The position numbers were made by a program, and so were the translations under genes. The notes beneath the pieces were generated by a model. The model saw only the letters and a program-made list of their open reading frames with translations. It was not told the DNA's origin and ran no database searches. Below are positions 33,136 through 42,856 of a stretch of 64,000 bases of DNA, piece by piece. The stretch covers positions 92,661 through 156,660 of the forward strand of contig JAVJOU010000013.1 of the NCBI GenBank assembly GCA_040216635.1, in the 5' to 3' direction. The first letter of the stretch is position 1. Each line of letters opens with the position of its first letter. The DNA comes from UBA1479 sp040216635 (GTDB lineage: Bacteria; Pseudomonadota; Alphaproteobacteria; Rhodospirillales; Casp-alpha2).

Positions 33136-34131
33136 TTGGCCAGGAAAATCTATATTCACGTCGGGCTTCAGCGTTGTGCCTCCACCCTGATCGAGCACGC
33201 CTTTCAGGATCCCACCCAGCCCATATCGGCGAAGCTCCGCGAAGGCGGGGTTCTGCCGCTGATTGACCTGCATCGTTTCCTGGGACAACACCGACAGGAT
33301 TCTCATTGGAACGAAGCATTCGTGGGGCAGGTTCGGGTTCAATTTATCGACCCGCTCCTGAACGATGATGCCTGGCCCGCCGCATTTCTGACGGAAGAAG
33401 GGTTATCGGTCACTTGCCTGCCCGATGGGCCCGGAATCGACGTTGCCGCCCGTGCCGGGTATCTGAAGACCTTGTTCGAAGGCTTCGATACGACGGTCAT
33501 TCTGCTGGTGCGGGACCAAACGTCTTTTGTGAGGTCCCTTTACGCCCTGCATCTGCAGAATGGCGGTACCATGGGGTTCGAGGCATTTCTTGCCGATATC
33601 CCTGAACGGGCATTGGACTGGCGTGCTCTCGCGGATATCTATGCGGACGTTTTCGGGGCCGAATGCCTGCAGGTGCTGCCCTATAACGCGGCGGCTTATC
33701 CTAAGGGCAGTACGTCCGTGACAGGGTTTCTGGCGGCCCTGCAACGTACCATGGGGGTCGAAGAGCCGCTCGAGGTGCCGAGAAACCATCTCTACAATCC
33801 CAGCATAAAAACGCCGGACCTGCCCATCCAACTGGCTGCCAATCGTGCGTTGGAGCCAACATTGGCGGCGCAGGTCGGCAAGCATCTGAGGTCCGGTGTG
33901 ACGAAACCATACGAAATCATGCGGGCAATCAGGAACGAACTGGGCGGGCCGGCTGCCACGGAAGTTCGGGCTGCGATAAATGCAGGATCGGTCGATGCCG
34001 CCCGCAGCGACGCAACACCTTTTTCCCATACGGATCCCACCGCGTTTCTTGAACGGTTTTCTGATCAAAACCGAATACTGTGCGAGACTTACATGCCTGC
34101 GTATAACCCAGCGCCTTTTGTTTCAAACTAA
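33136..34131 (+). CDS. Sulfotransferase-like P-loop protein
   Basis: 331 residues from a TTG with GGGGAGGA 6 bases upstream. The N-terminus KIYIHVGLQRCASTLIE (residues 4-20) resembles the 5'-phosphosulfate-binding loop of PAPS sulfotransferases (G-x-x-R-x-x-S/T-T), and TTVILLVRDQTSFVRSLYALHLQ resembles the 3'-phosphate-binding helix with its R-x6-S. The remainder is weakly conserved. It could sulfate or otherwise modify a carbohydrate. It follows DUF983 by 51 bases, in the position where surf1 often lies. Assignment is by these two motifs only. Confidence 0.6.
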   Translation: MARKIYIHVGLQRCASTLIEHAFQDPTQPISAKLREGGVLPLIDLHRFLGQHRQDSHWNEAFVGQVRVQFIDPLLNDDAWPAAFLTEEGLSVTCLPDGPGIDVAARAGYLKTLFEGFDTTVILLVRDQTSFVRSLYALHLQNGGTMGFEAFLADIPERALDWRALADIYADVFGAECLQVLPYNAAAYPKGSTSVTGFLAALQRTMGVEEPLEVPRNHLYNPSIKTPDLPIQLAANRALEPTLAAQVGKHLRSGVTKPYEIMRAIRNELGGPAATEVRAAINAGSVDAARSDATPFSHTDPTAFLERFSDQNRILCETYMPAYNPAPFVSN

Positions 34132-34174
34132 CTGGCGCGGTAAAGGGGGCTGATTGCGACCATGCGGTCAGGCG

Positions 34175-35425
34175 TTATCTGTTCGCTGACTTGTCTCCGG
34201 CAAGCTCGTCCGGGCGGATTTTCCAGAACACGATCAGGGCGATCAGCATGCAGGCGGCGACGGCGGCGAAAGCCAGCCCCCAATTGATCCTGGACATGCC
34301 GCCGGCGAGGTCGAGGATAATCCCGATCAGCAACGGGCCGACGAACCCACCCGCATATCCCAACATGGAATGAACGGCGAGCGTCGCCCCCCGGCGGGAC
34401 GGTTCCGCCGTGCCGGCCGTGCCGGCGGTCAGCGACGACGAATCCATCCAGATCACGAAGCCGTAGGCAAAGATGAGGACGGTCGCCAGGGCATAGGACA
34501 GGGGCCCGAAAAACCCGGTCAGAAGGGCAAGTGCGATCGACGCCATGAGCGCTGTCTGGATCAGGCGGCGGCGGCCGAACCGGATGGCGGCTTCGTTGCC
34601 GCTTACACTGGCGAAGGTGCCCAGCAGGGCCAAAACGGTGACCAGGGCGGCGGGCGAAAACAGATCGCTTTCAACGCCGTGGACCGCCGCGACGTAGCCC
34701 AGAAAGGCGACCGCCCAGCCGCGCAGGGCGCTCATTTCCAGGGTATGCATGCCATAGGCAAAGGCATAGGCCATGGCCGAGCGGTTCTTGAGCACGGGAC
34801 GGAAATCGAACAAGGCGGGGCGCGCATCCCTGGTATCCGGCAACGTTTCCCGCCGGGGGATCACCGCCGCGATCAACACCCAGGCCAGGGCCGCGCTGAC
34901 CGAAGCGAACAGAAAAGCCGTCTGCCAGCCGAAGTGGTCGGTGATCAAGTCCCCCACGGCGAACGACAGCGCCCCCGAAACGCCGATGCTGGCCGCGTGG
35001 CCGGCGGTCGCGCGCGACATGGTCTTGGCATCGACCCGGTCGGCCAGAAGTTTCAGGCCGGTCATATAGGTTCCGGCCCAGCCCATGCCCGTGAAGGCCC
35101 GGGTCGCCAGCGCCGACCAAAACCCGTCGGCCAGAAGGCCGAACATCAAATGCCCGACCACGGTCGCGCCCACGCCGAACAGATAGATTCGTTTGGGGTC
35201 GACCCGATCCGTCAAGGTCACCAGGACAGGCACGGACACCATGTAGGCGCCGTAAAAAATGGCGGTGATCCAGCCGGCTTCGGTGTTGGTCAGGTCCCAC
35301 AGCGGGATCATGCGCGGCAACAGGGCCGGCCAGAAAAAGGCGCCGATCTGGACCATGACCTGGGCCGCGCAAAGTACGGCGATAAGGCGCCAGACCGGGC
35401 CGGTTTCAGTTTGTTCGTCGGTCAT
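34175..35425 (-). CDS. Major facilitator superfamily transporter
   Basis: 416 residues, twelve membrane helices: WRLIAVLCAAQVMVQIGAFFWPALLP first, YGAYMVSVPVLVTLTDRVDPKRIYL (the MFS loop 2-3 motif), and a second half starting near FRPVLKNRSAMAYAFAYG. Similar to MFS proteins annotated as nitrate/nitrite or cyanate type, but the substrate is not evident. Start ATG 35425 overlaps the stop of the GDCCVxC gene (ATGA). It is the third gene of an SLC13-GDCCVxC-MFS operon. Confidence 0.88.
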   Translation of the reverse strand: MTDEQTETGPVWRLIAVLCAAQVMVQIGAFFWPALLPRMIPLWDLTNTEAGWITAIFYGAYMVSVPVLVTLTDRVDPKRIYLFGVGATVVGHLMFGLLADGFWSALATRAFTGMGWAGTYMTGLKLLADRVDAKTMSRATAGHAASIGVSGALSFAVGDLITDHFGWQTAFLFASVSAALAWVLIAAVIPRRETLPDTRDARPALFDFRPVLKNRSAMAYAFAYGMHTLEMSALRGWAVAFLGYVAAVHGVESDLFSPAALVTVLALLGTFASVSGNEAAIRFGRRRLIQTALMASIALALLTGFFGPLSYALATVLIFAYGFVIWMDSSSLTAGTAGTAEPSRRGATLAVHSMLGYAGGFVGPLLIGIILDLAGGMSRINWGLAFAAVAACMLIALIVFWKIRPDELAGDKSANR

Positions 35426-35646
35426 TCCGGTTTTGCCGCGGCTTTGAGCTGGACCGGCGGGCAGGGAACGGAGCCGAACGAGCAGAACACGCAGCAGTCG
35501 CCGGGTTCCGGCTTCAGCAGCGATCCGCATTCCATGCATTCGTAATAGTAAACGCATTGCTCCGTCGGCATGCGTTCCGTGGCGGTCTGCCCACAGGCCG
35601 GGCATGAGATCGTCGAAATCAGGGTGATTTGGGGCCCGTCGGTCAT
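35422..35646 (-). CDS. GDCCVxC domain small cysteine-rich protein
   Basis: 74 residues with nine cysteines: CPAC (15-18), C31, CMEC (37-40), then GDCCVFCSFGSVPCPP (50-64). The final motif defines the GDCCVxC family, in which one cysteine is selenocysteine in some species; here all are cysteine and no in-frame stop occurs. The family is often found near metal or mercury resistance genes, but its function is unproven. It overlaps by 4 bases (ATGA) both the SLC13 stop upstream and the MFS start downstream, so the three genes are translationally coupled. Confidence 0.88.
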   Translation of the reverse strand: MTDGPQITLISTISCPACGQTATERMPTEQCVYYYECMECGSLLKPEPGDCCVFCSFGSVPCPPVQLKAAAKPE

Positions 35647-37040
35647 GGCAGATATCCCAGAATTTGCCACCAGAAATAGGACACCGGCAGAAGGAAAACG
35701 ATGGTCAATGCCGCCAGCACCAGGGTGAACACACCGGCGGTGCGCAGGCTGACCCCGCCCAGCTGCAAGGCGACCACCAGGGGCGGCACCTGATAGGGCA
35801 GGAACATGGTCGAATAACCCAGCACATAGGTCATCAGCACGGACAGAACGGGAAAGCCCGTCGCCGTCGCCAGGTCCTGGGCGAAGGGTGGCAGGACGGC
35901 GGGTACGCTGGGGGCGGTGGCCAGCACGCCCGTCACGGCGCTCAACCCGATCAGGGTCGCGAAGTTGGTTGCCGGTGTTGCCGGATCGAGCGGCAACAGC
36001 GGCAGGATGCGGGCCGCCAGTTCACGCCCGACGCCTGAATCCACGATGATCGCGGCGACCGACAGCACGGCGGCGATATAAATGATCGAGGCCGTGTTGA
36101 AGCGGGTCAGGAAGTCGTCCTTGGATACAAGATCGACCCTTGGCAGCAGGCAGATGACCCCGGCGGAAAGCGCGATCCAGGCCGGCGAGATGCCATGCCA
36201 GAAATCCAACGCCCATAGTGTCAGGGTTGCCGACAGCACCCAGGCGAGGACCTTTTCGTCGCGGCTCATGGGGGAAGCTTCGCGGTTGGCTGTGGGGACG
36301 CTCGCGGCGCGATCGGGAAACAGCGCCAGTACGACGAAATAGATGGCGATGGCCTTAAGAATGCCGGTGACCGGGAAATGCAAAAGAAGGTAGGACCCAT
36401 AGGTGAAGTGCATGCCGTAAAGGGTTTCCGCCGTGCCGGCCAAAACCATGTTGGGTACGTTCGCGGGCAAAATGGCCGCGGCCGGCATCCAGGTGCCGCA
36501 GGCCACGGCCATGACAAGGCCGTATCGGCCCTTGCGTCCTTCGCCGAAGCCCAGCCGGTCGGCCAGCGCCAGCGCGATCGGCACCAGCAAAATGACCCGC
36601 CCCATGGTGGACGGCATGAGAAACGACAGGGCCACGCCGACCAGAACCATGGCGGCGACCTGTGCACGGTAGGTTTCGCCGAACAGGCCCGTCAGGCGCG
36701 CGGCCAGCCGCCCGCCCAGACCCGTGCGGTTGACGGCGATACCGACGATCAGGCCGCCGAAGGTCAGCCATAGGGCGGTCGAAGACCAGCCGGCGAAGAT
36801 AACCTCGGCGGGCGCCACGGCGATCAGGGAGGCGACGGCGAAAAACGCCAGGCCGGTCACGAATTCGGGTAAGACACCCGTCGCGAAGAACCCCATGGCA
36901 AAGACCACCAGGGCCGCACCGCGCAGGACCTGTGGCTCCCAGCCTTCCGGTGCCGGGGCGACAAGCAGCACAAGCGCCAGGGAAAACACGGCCAGGGCCG
37001 TCCATTTGGCGAGCGTCATATTATGCGCGGATGCAGGCAT
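35643..37040 (-). CDS. SLC13 (DASS) family anion permease
   Basis: 465 residues, about twelve membrane helices: WSSTALWLTFGGLIVGIAVNRTGLGGRLA and AILPANVPNMVLAG in the first half, and ATAPSVPAVLPPFAQDLATATGFP with YSTMFLPYQVPPLVVAL in the second, the paired sodium- and substrate-binding hairpins of the SLC13 fold. Relatives carry dicarboxylates or sulfate. GGAGG lies 5 bases before the ATG. First gene of the operon with the GDCCVxC protein and an MFS transporter, suggesting anion or metalloid handling, which is inference. Confidence 0.85.
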   Translation of the reverse strand: MPASAHNMTLAKWTALAVFSLALVLLVAPAPEGWEPQVLRGAALVVFAMGFFATGVLPEFVTGLAFFAVASLIAVAPAEVIFAGWSSTALWLTFGGLIVGIAVNRTGLGGRLAARLTGLFGETYRAQVAAMVLVGVALSFLMPSTMGRVILLVPIALALADRLGFGEGRKGRYGLVMAVACGTWMPAAAILPANVPNMVLAGTAETLYGMHFTYGSYLLLHFPVTGILKAIAIYFVVLALFPDRAASVPTANREASPMSRDEKVLAWVLSATLTLWALDFWHGISPAWIALSAGVICLLPRVDLVSKDDFLTRFNTASIIYIAAVLSVAAIIVDSGVGRELAARILPLLPLDPATPATNFATLIGLSAVTGVLATAPSVPAVLPPFAQDLATATGFPVLSVLMTYVLGYSTMFLPYQVPPLVVALQLGGVSLRTAGVFTLVLAALTIVFLLPVSYFWWQILGYLP

Positions 37041-37195
37041 GGGTCCTCCGTTGTCCCCCGATTGCTTTTAGCGGGCGCGGGCCTTTCGGAAAAGCGCCCA
37101 ATCTTGTTGAAATAGCGGGACCAGCCCGTGGCGTCGGCACATAAAGGTCGATACACTTGTTCCGACGCCGCCACCCACAGCCGGAGCATGGCCGC

Positions 37196-39046
37196 ATGCC
37201 CAAGTCCAAATCCAGCCCGCCGCCCGAAGATACCGCGCCACGGCAGAACCCGGCATCCTCAGCCTTTCCCGATCCGGAACAAGCCCAGCAGGCGGCGCAG
37301 GTGCTCAACGAACGCTGCCAGCGCATCATGCAGCAGTTCTGGGCGCGCAAGGCCGAACAGCAGGGCTTTCAGATTCCCGACCCCTTGGTCGTCGGCAAGG
37401 CGTTCTTCGAACTGGGGGCCGCCATGCTGGCCGATCCGGGGAAACTGGCCGATGCCCAATCGAAACTGTGGCAAGGCTATGCCGATTTGTTCGAGCAGGC
37501 GTCTAAGCGCCTGGGTGGGGAAGAGGCCCAGGCGGTTGCCGAACCCGCCAAGGACGACAAACGGTTCAAGGATGAAACCTGGTCCGAAAATGTCGTGTTC
37601 GACACGCTCAAGCAATCCTATTTGCTGACCGCCAATTGGATACAGCAGGCCGTCAGCGATACGGACGGGCTGGATCCGAAAACCCGGGCAAAAGTGAATT
37701 TCTACACCCGGCAATGGGTCAATGCGCTGTCGCCGACCAATTTCGCCGCGACCAATCCCAAGGTCATCCAGCGCACGCTGGAAACCAAGGGCGACAATCT
37801 GGTCAAGGGGCTGGATCACCTGTTGGCCGATCTGGAACGGGGTGAAGGCGAGCTTCGCATCACCATGACCGACGACACCGCATTCCGGCTGGGCGAGAAC
37901 ATCGCCGTCAGCCCGGGTAAGGTGGTGTTTCAGAACGATTTGATCCAATTGATCCAATACGCGCCGACCACGGAAAAGGTCGCCCGCCGGCCGCTGTTGA
38001 TCGTCCCGCCCTGGATCAACAAGTTCTACATCCTGGATCTGCAGCCCAAGAATTCATTCATCAAATGGGCGGTCGATCAGGGTCATACGGTGTTCGTGAT
38101 TTCCTGGGTCAATCCCGATGAACGCATGGCCCAGGAATCCTTCGACGACTACATGCTGGATGGACCGCTTGCCGCCATGGATGCGATCCGGGATGCCACG
38201 GGCGAAGACAGCGTCAACATCATCGGCTATTGCATCGGCGGCACGCTGACCGCCGCGACCCTGGCCCATATGGCGGCCAAGGACGGCGGTGAAAAGGATG
38301 CGGGGCGGGTCGCTTCGGCGACTTTTTTCACCACCATGACGGATTTCTCCGAGCCGGGTGAGCTGGGCGTATTCATCGATGATGAACAGCTGAAGCTGAT
38401 GGAAGACCACATGGCGGACAAGGGGTACCTGGAAGGCAGCTATATGAGCCAGGTATTCAACATGATGCGCGACAACGACCTGATCTGGTCGTTCGTGGTG
38501 AATAACTACCTGTTGGGGCGTGAGCCCATGGCGTTCGACCTGCTGTATTGGAATTCCGACAACACCCGCATGCCCGCCATGATGCATGGGCTGTACTTGC
38601 GCAAGATGTATCTGGAAAACAAATTGGTGGAACCGGGGGCGATTACCCTGGCGGGCACGCCCATCGACCTTTCGAAGATCAAGACGCCGGTTTACATGCT
38701 GTCGACCCATGACGACCACATCGCCCCCTGGAAATCAACCTATGCGGCGACACAGATTTATTCGGGCCCGGTCCGCTTCGTGCTTTCAGCCTCGGGCCAT
38801 ATCGCGGGCGTGATCAACCCGCCGGCGGCGGAAAAGTACTGTTACTGGACCAATGCCAAAACACCCCAGAACCCGGATGCCTGGTTCGAAGGGGCGCAGC
38901 GCCACGAAGGGTCATGGTGGCCCGATTGGCAGAAATGGATCGCCAAGAAATCGGGCGGGCAGGTTCCGGCCCGAACACCCGGTGACGGCAAGCTCAAACC
39001 GATCGAGGATGCGCCGGGCTCTTACGTCGCCGTGCGCGGCGGGTAG
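37196..39046 (+). CDS. phaC: Class I poly(R)-hydroxyalkanoic acid synthase
   Basis: 616 residues: an N-terminal domain with ANWIQQAVSDTDGLDPKTRAKVNFYTRQWVNALSPTNFAATNP, then an alpha/beta-hydrolase core with the catalytic cysteine in GYCIGGTLT (Cys346), aspartate in YMLSTHDDHIAPWKS and histidine in SASGHIAGVINPP. The length fits class I, which works without PhaE or PhaR. It polymerises hydroxyacyl-CoA on the granule surface. An upstream in-frame TTG at 37157 is possible but the ATG is preceded by GGAG. phaA, phaB and phasin genes are not in the window. Confidence 0.96.
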   Translation: MPKSKSSPPPEDTAPRQNPASSAFPDPEQAQQAAQVLNERCQRIMQQFWARKAEQQGFQIPDPLVVGKAFFELGAAMLADPGKLADAQSKLWQGYADLFEQASKRLGGEEAQAVAEPAKDDKRFKDETWSENVVFDTLKQSYLLTANWIQQAVSDTDGLDPKTRAKVNFYTRQWVNALSPTNFAATNPKVIQRTLETKGDNLVKGLDHLLADLERGEGELRITMTDDTAFRLGENIAVSPGKVVFQNDLIQLIQYAPTTEKVARRPLLIVPPWINKFYILDLQPKNSFIKWAVDQGHTVFVISWVNPDERMAQESFDDYMLDGPLAAMDAIRDATGEDSVNIIGYCIGGTLTAATLAHMAAKDGGEKDAGRVASATFFTTMTDFSEPGELGVFIDDEQLKLMEDHMADKGYLEGSYMSQVFNMMRDNDLIWSFVVNNYLLGREPMAFDLLYWNSDNTRMPAMMHGLYLRKMYLENKLVEPGAITLAGTPIDLSKIKTPVYMLSTHDDHIAPWKSTYAATQIYSGPVRFVLSASGHIAGVINPPAAEKYCYWTNAKTPQNPDAWFEGAQRHEGSWWPDWQKWIAKKSGGQVPARTPGDGKLKPIEDAPGSYVAVRGG

Positions 39047-39056
39047 GCTACGCGGA

Positions 39057-40853
39057 TCAGCTGACCGCCCCTTCGGCGATGCCGTCGGCGGCTTTTTTCG
39101 CTTCCTTCTTCAACAGCGCAATCTGCTGCGACAAATCATCGGCGGTGACTTCACCGCGGCCCGGTTTTAAATGAATAACGGCCATCGAAACCGATAGCAG
39201 CGGATATCTGCGTTCCGTGCCGTTGCGGTCTTTGGCGACAATGCCGCCGGCGTCGCGGGCGTCCTTGTCGTAAAAGGTTTCGACCTGATGCTTGAAAGTA
39301 TCGCGCAGCTTGGTGATGCCCAGACGGATTTGGTCCGGCGCCGTGTCGTGCCATCCGGCGAAAAAATCGTCGCCGCCGATATGGCCGAGAAATGCGCCTT
39401 CGGCGATGAAGAACTTCTTCATCAATTCCGCGAACAGAAGAATGGCGCGGTCGCCTTGACGAAACCCATAAGTGTCGTTGAACGGTTTGAAATTGTCGAA
39501 ATCGAAATAGGCGATCACGGATTCACGGGCGCTGTTATTCAATGCATCTGTGACGTATTCGATGACCATATGATTTCCGGGCAGTTTAGACAGGGGGTTG
39601 GCATCGCGTGCCATGGCCAGGCGTTTCTCATTGACGACCTGCAATAGGGAAGACGCCGTGAGAAAACCGATGTAGCGCAGGTTTTCGACGACGATGATCC
39701 CTTCCTTGCTGGCGGACAGGGAATATTTCTCCAGTACCCGTTCGGCATTGTCGTGAATGTCCGCAACCGGGCAGGTGCGGATGAATTCGTTCAAATGACG
39801 CTTATAGGAAACATTGGCGAGAAGGTCCTTGCCGTAACGGGAATAGGTGAAATCCTTCAGGTCTTCCTCGCGGATGATGCCAAGCGGTTCATCCATATCA
39901 TCGACGACCGGAAACAAGGTCATGTCCTTGTAAGCACGGAAATGTTCGAAGATTTCCGTCAACGTGGCCCGGCTGCGGATCGGCGGCGGGGTGGTGAGTT
40001 CCTGATCAATGAAGCGGCGGTCCGTCTCGCCCTTGCGTAAATCGCGGGCCGGGGCGTAGATCCGGCTGATGCCGTGCCCGGACAGCAGCGGTTTTTCCAC
40101 GAAGTAACCCTGGATAAGGTTGCAGCCCATTTCCTTGCAGACCAACAATTCCCGTTCCGTTTCGACGCCTTCGGCAATGACGGCAATGCCGATCGTCTGG
40201 GCCAGGGCGACGATTTGCGAGACGAACAATTTCTTCAGGCGGTCGTGTTCAATTCCGGAAACGAAAAACCTGTCGATCTTGATGTAATCGGGATGCTGTT
40301 CGTACAGCAGTTTCAATCCCGAAAACCCGGTGCCGAAATCGTCGATTGCAACACGGAAATGTTCGCGCCGGTAGATGGTCGCCAGGGTTTCCGCACCGGG
40401 ACCGTTGCGGTCGAATTCGTGGCGTTCGGAAATTTCCAAACTGATACAGGATGGATCCAGCCCGGCGATGCGTGCGGCCTCGACCGTATCGGCAACGCGG
40501 TGGTCGTCGGTTTTCAGAACGCGGTTATCGATGTTCAGGAACACCCGGATCGACGGTCCCAGATCAAGATCGGCGAACAGCTTCATTGCCCGCGACCGAA
40601 GCAGAACCTCGACCTGTTGCAGGATTCCCATGTGGTGGCTCTGGTCGAAAAAGGCGTTGATCGACGGCAGGTCCAAATCCTGATGACCCCGCATCAGGGC
40701 TTCGACACCGTAAAGGGCGCCGGAGTACGGGTCGATGATCGGCTGAAAGGCGAATTGTGCGTCATCGCGGGCCCAGGTCAGAAAACGCGCTGCAATCTCC
40801 GGCGCGTGATTCCCTGGCCCGGTCTGCGTCAGGACTGGATTGGCCGTGGTCAT
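39057..40853 (-). CDS. EAL-CBS-GGDEF-type signalling protein
   Basis: 598 residues. EAL domain at about 30-270: FAFQPIIDPYSGALYGVEALMRG (EALM rather than EALL), LEISERHEF, VAIDDFGTGFSGLKLL, DYIKIDRFF and AEGVETERE. Two CBS repeats at about 290-415 (LFPVVDDMDEPLGIIRE and EGIIVVENLRYIGFLTASSL). GGDEF-like domain at about 430-590 with the active-site loop GHIGGDDFF, GGDDF in place of GG(D/E)EF. It should turn over or sense cyclic-di-GMP; CBS domains probably bind a nucleotide. The diguanylate cyclase activity is doubtful. No membrane segment. Divergent from the PP2C gene, with 219 bases between. Confidence 0.88.
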   Translation of the reverse strand: MTTANPVLTQTGPGNHAPEIAARFLTWARDDAQFAFQPIIDPYSGALYGVEALMRGHQDLDLPSINAFFDQSHHMGILQQVEVLLRSRAMKLFADLDLGPSIRVFLNIDNRVLKTDDHRVADTVEAARIAGLDPSCISLEISERHEFDRNGPGAETLATIYRREHFRVAIDDFGTGFSGLKLLYEQHPDYIKIDRFFVSGIEHDRLKKLFVSQIVALAQTIGIAVIAEGVETERELLVCKEMGCNLIQGYFVEKPLLSGHGISRIYAPARDLRKGETDRRFIDQELTTPPPIRSRATLTEIFEHFRAYKDMTLFPVVDDMDEPLGIIREEDLKDFTYSRYGKDLLANVSYKRHLNEFIRTCPVADIHDNAERVLEKYSLSASKEGIIVVENLRYIGFLTASSLLQVVNEKRLAMARDANPLSKLPGNHMVIEYVTDALNNSARESVIAYFDFDNFKPFNDTYGFRQGDRAILLFAELMKKFFIAEGAFLGHIGGDDFFAGWHDTAPDQIRLGITKLRDTFKHQVETFYDKDARDAGGIVAKDRNGTERRYPLLSVSMAVIHLKPGRGEVTADDLSQQIALLKKEAKKAADGIAEGAVS

Positions 40854-41072
40854 ATCTTTTCCGCTGGATGGCGCCCCTCGACACGGAGGCATGGACGGTC
40901 AAATGCGTTCAAATTCGTCGGTATTCTGAGAAATGCGGAAGTAATGTCCATGCGAATCGAAGCTTGAAACCAAAACTTCACATCTGCCGGCCCCGGCAAG
41001 ACGATCCGATATTGTCCCAAACCCCTTCTATTTATTGTCGAATTTCAGTCGGCTTCCGGGCATAGTTCCGGC

Positions 41073-42845
41073 ATGTCTAATGCACCCGCCGTCAGTGTCA
41101 GCGAAACCGCGACCGAGGATGCCCGCCGGTTCCAGGCCAATCTGGAACTCCTGGCGGAAATGTCCCAGGATTTCGCGGCCAATCGGGACCTGGACGCGGC
41201 GCTTCTCAACGCCGTCCAGCACATCACCGATTCCGTCGATGCCGAGGGCGGGGCCCTGTTCCTGTTGGACGATGCGCAGGAAAACCTGACCTGTCAGGCC
41301 TGCGTCGGGGCGACCGAAATTACCGGTTTGGTGATTGCCGCCGACAAGGGGATCGTCGGGCGCTGCGTGCAGAATAATCTGGGGGAAATCGTCCGCGATG
41401 TATCCAAGGACCCCAGTTTCTTCGGCGGGGTCGATGAAAAGACCGGATATACGACCAAATCGATCCTCTGCGCGCCCCTGACGGTAAAGGACGAGCGCAT
41501 CGGCGCCATCGAGCTCATCAACAAGCGGGGCGGCGACGGGCTGTTCAACCCGGACGATCTACATTTTCTGGAAGCGCTGGCCGCTTCGGCGGCATTGGCG
41601 ATCCTGAATGCGCGTCAGGCCGATGCGCTGTTCGAACAGGAACGCATCAAGCGCGAATTGGAACTGGCACGCGAAATTCAAAGCTCGCTGCTGCCCCATG
41701 TCGATGACGACAATGCCTTGATCGCCGGCGTCAACCAGCCGGCGCGCGAGGTTTCGGGCGATTTTTTCGATCATTTCCCGTTGGAAGACGGACGCATCTG
41801 CTTCTGCCTGGGGGATGTTTCCGGCAAGGGCATGAACGCGGCCCTGCTGATGGCCAAGACGGCCAGCCTGTACCGTTGCCTGGGCAAGGCCATTCTGTCG
41901 CCCGGGCGCCTGTTGGCTCTGGTCAACAAAGAGATCTGCGAAACCGCCGCGCGCGGCATGTTCGTCACCATGGTCGGCGGGATTTTCGATCCCAGAACCG
42001 GCCATGTGACGCTCGCCAATGCGGGGCATGAACCGCCGTTGCTGCTGACCATTGATGGCGAATTTCAGGCGTTCGAGGCCGAGGGTCCGCCCCTTGGCAT
42101 CCTTGCCGATCCGCCGACCAAGGAAGGCTATCCGGAAACCGTGATCGAACTTGGCGGCGGCAGTCTGTGGGTTTTCACAGACGGGGTGACCGAAGGCTAC
42201 ATCGACGATGCGGGCACGGAACTTGAAGTCGACGGGGTCAAACGGATTTTACTGGAAACACGGACAAGCGGGCTCCGGGAACGTCTGGATGCCGTGGTCG
42301 GGGCGATCCGGCCGGGCGAGCAGGGTATGCGCGACGACGTGACGTTGCTGGGCGTGATCGATCCGGGGATGGCCCGGCCGGCTGCCTTGGCCGAAGCGGC
42401 CGGGGCCGACGGCACGTCGGAAGCCATCATGTCCATGCGCCTGCCGGCCCGGGCGGACCGGCTGCGGGTGATCCGCCATGCCGTGCGTGCGGCGCTCGAT
42501 TATCTGTCCTGCGAACATGAAATGACCGAAGAAGTGATCCTGGCGGTCGACGAAGCCTGCCAGAACGTGGTGCGCCATGCCTACGGCGGGCGCGACGACG
42601 GCGAGATCGCGGTCGAACTTCGGCGCGACGGCGAGGATTTCGTCGTTGAAGTGCAGGATTTTGCGGCTCCGGTGGTGCTCGATACCATAAAAGGCCGGGA
42701 TTTGGACGATATCCGTCCCGGCGGCCTGGGGGTTCATTTGATCCGCGAAGTCATGGATGACGTTCAATTCGTGACGCCTCCCGCCGGGGTGGGTAATCTG
42801 TTACAACTACGTAAGCGGCTTCAGAAGAAATCTGATGCTTCTTGA
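41073..42845 (+). CDS. GAF-PP2C (RsbU/SpoIIE type) phosphatase fused to an RsbW-like HATPase
   Basis: 590 residues. GAF domain at about 25-180 (LDAALLNAVQHITDSVDAEGGALFLL to ALAILNARQ). PP2C SpoIIE domain at about 200-395 with AREVSGDFFDHFPL, LGDVSGKGMNAALLMAKT and LWVFTDGVTEGY, the metal-binding aspartates being present. C-terminal HATPase at about 455-585 with AVDEACQNVVRHAY and GGLGVHLIREVMDDV, the N and G2 boxes of RsbW/SpoIIAB anti-sigma kinases. One chain therefore holds both opposing activities of a partner-switching cycle. It is 11 bases upstream of a STAS gene, the expected substrate. Confidence 0.92.
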   Translation: MSNAPAVSVSETATEDARRFQANLELLAEMSQDFAANRDLDAALLNAVQHITDSVDAEGGALFLLDDAQENLTCQACVGATEITGLVIAADKGIVGRCVQNNLGEIVRDVSKDPSFFGGVDEKTGYTTKSILCAPLTVKDERIGAIELINKRGGDGLFNPDDLHFLEALAASAALAILNARQADALFEQERIKRELELAREIQSSLLPHVDDDNALIAGVNQPAREVSGDFFDHFPLEDGRICFCLGDVSGKGMNAALLMAKTASLYRCLGKAILSPGRLLALVNKEICETAARGMFVTMVGGIFDPRTGHVTLANAGHEPPLLLTIDGEFQAFEAEGPPLGILADPPTKEGYPETVIELGGGSLWVFTDGVTEGYIDDAGTELEVDGVKRILLETRTSGLRERLDAVVGAIRPGEQGMRDDVTLLGVIDPGMARPAALAEAAGADGTSEAIMSMRLPARADRLRVIRHAVRAALDYLSCEHEMTEEVILAVDEACQNVVRHAYGGRDDGEIAVELRRDGEDFVVEVQDFAAPVVLDTIKGRDLDDIRPGGLGVHLIREVMDDVQFVTPPAGVGNLLQLRKRLQKKSDAS

Positions 42846-42856
42846 GGGGACTGGAA

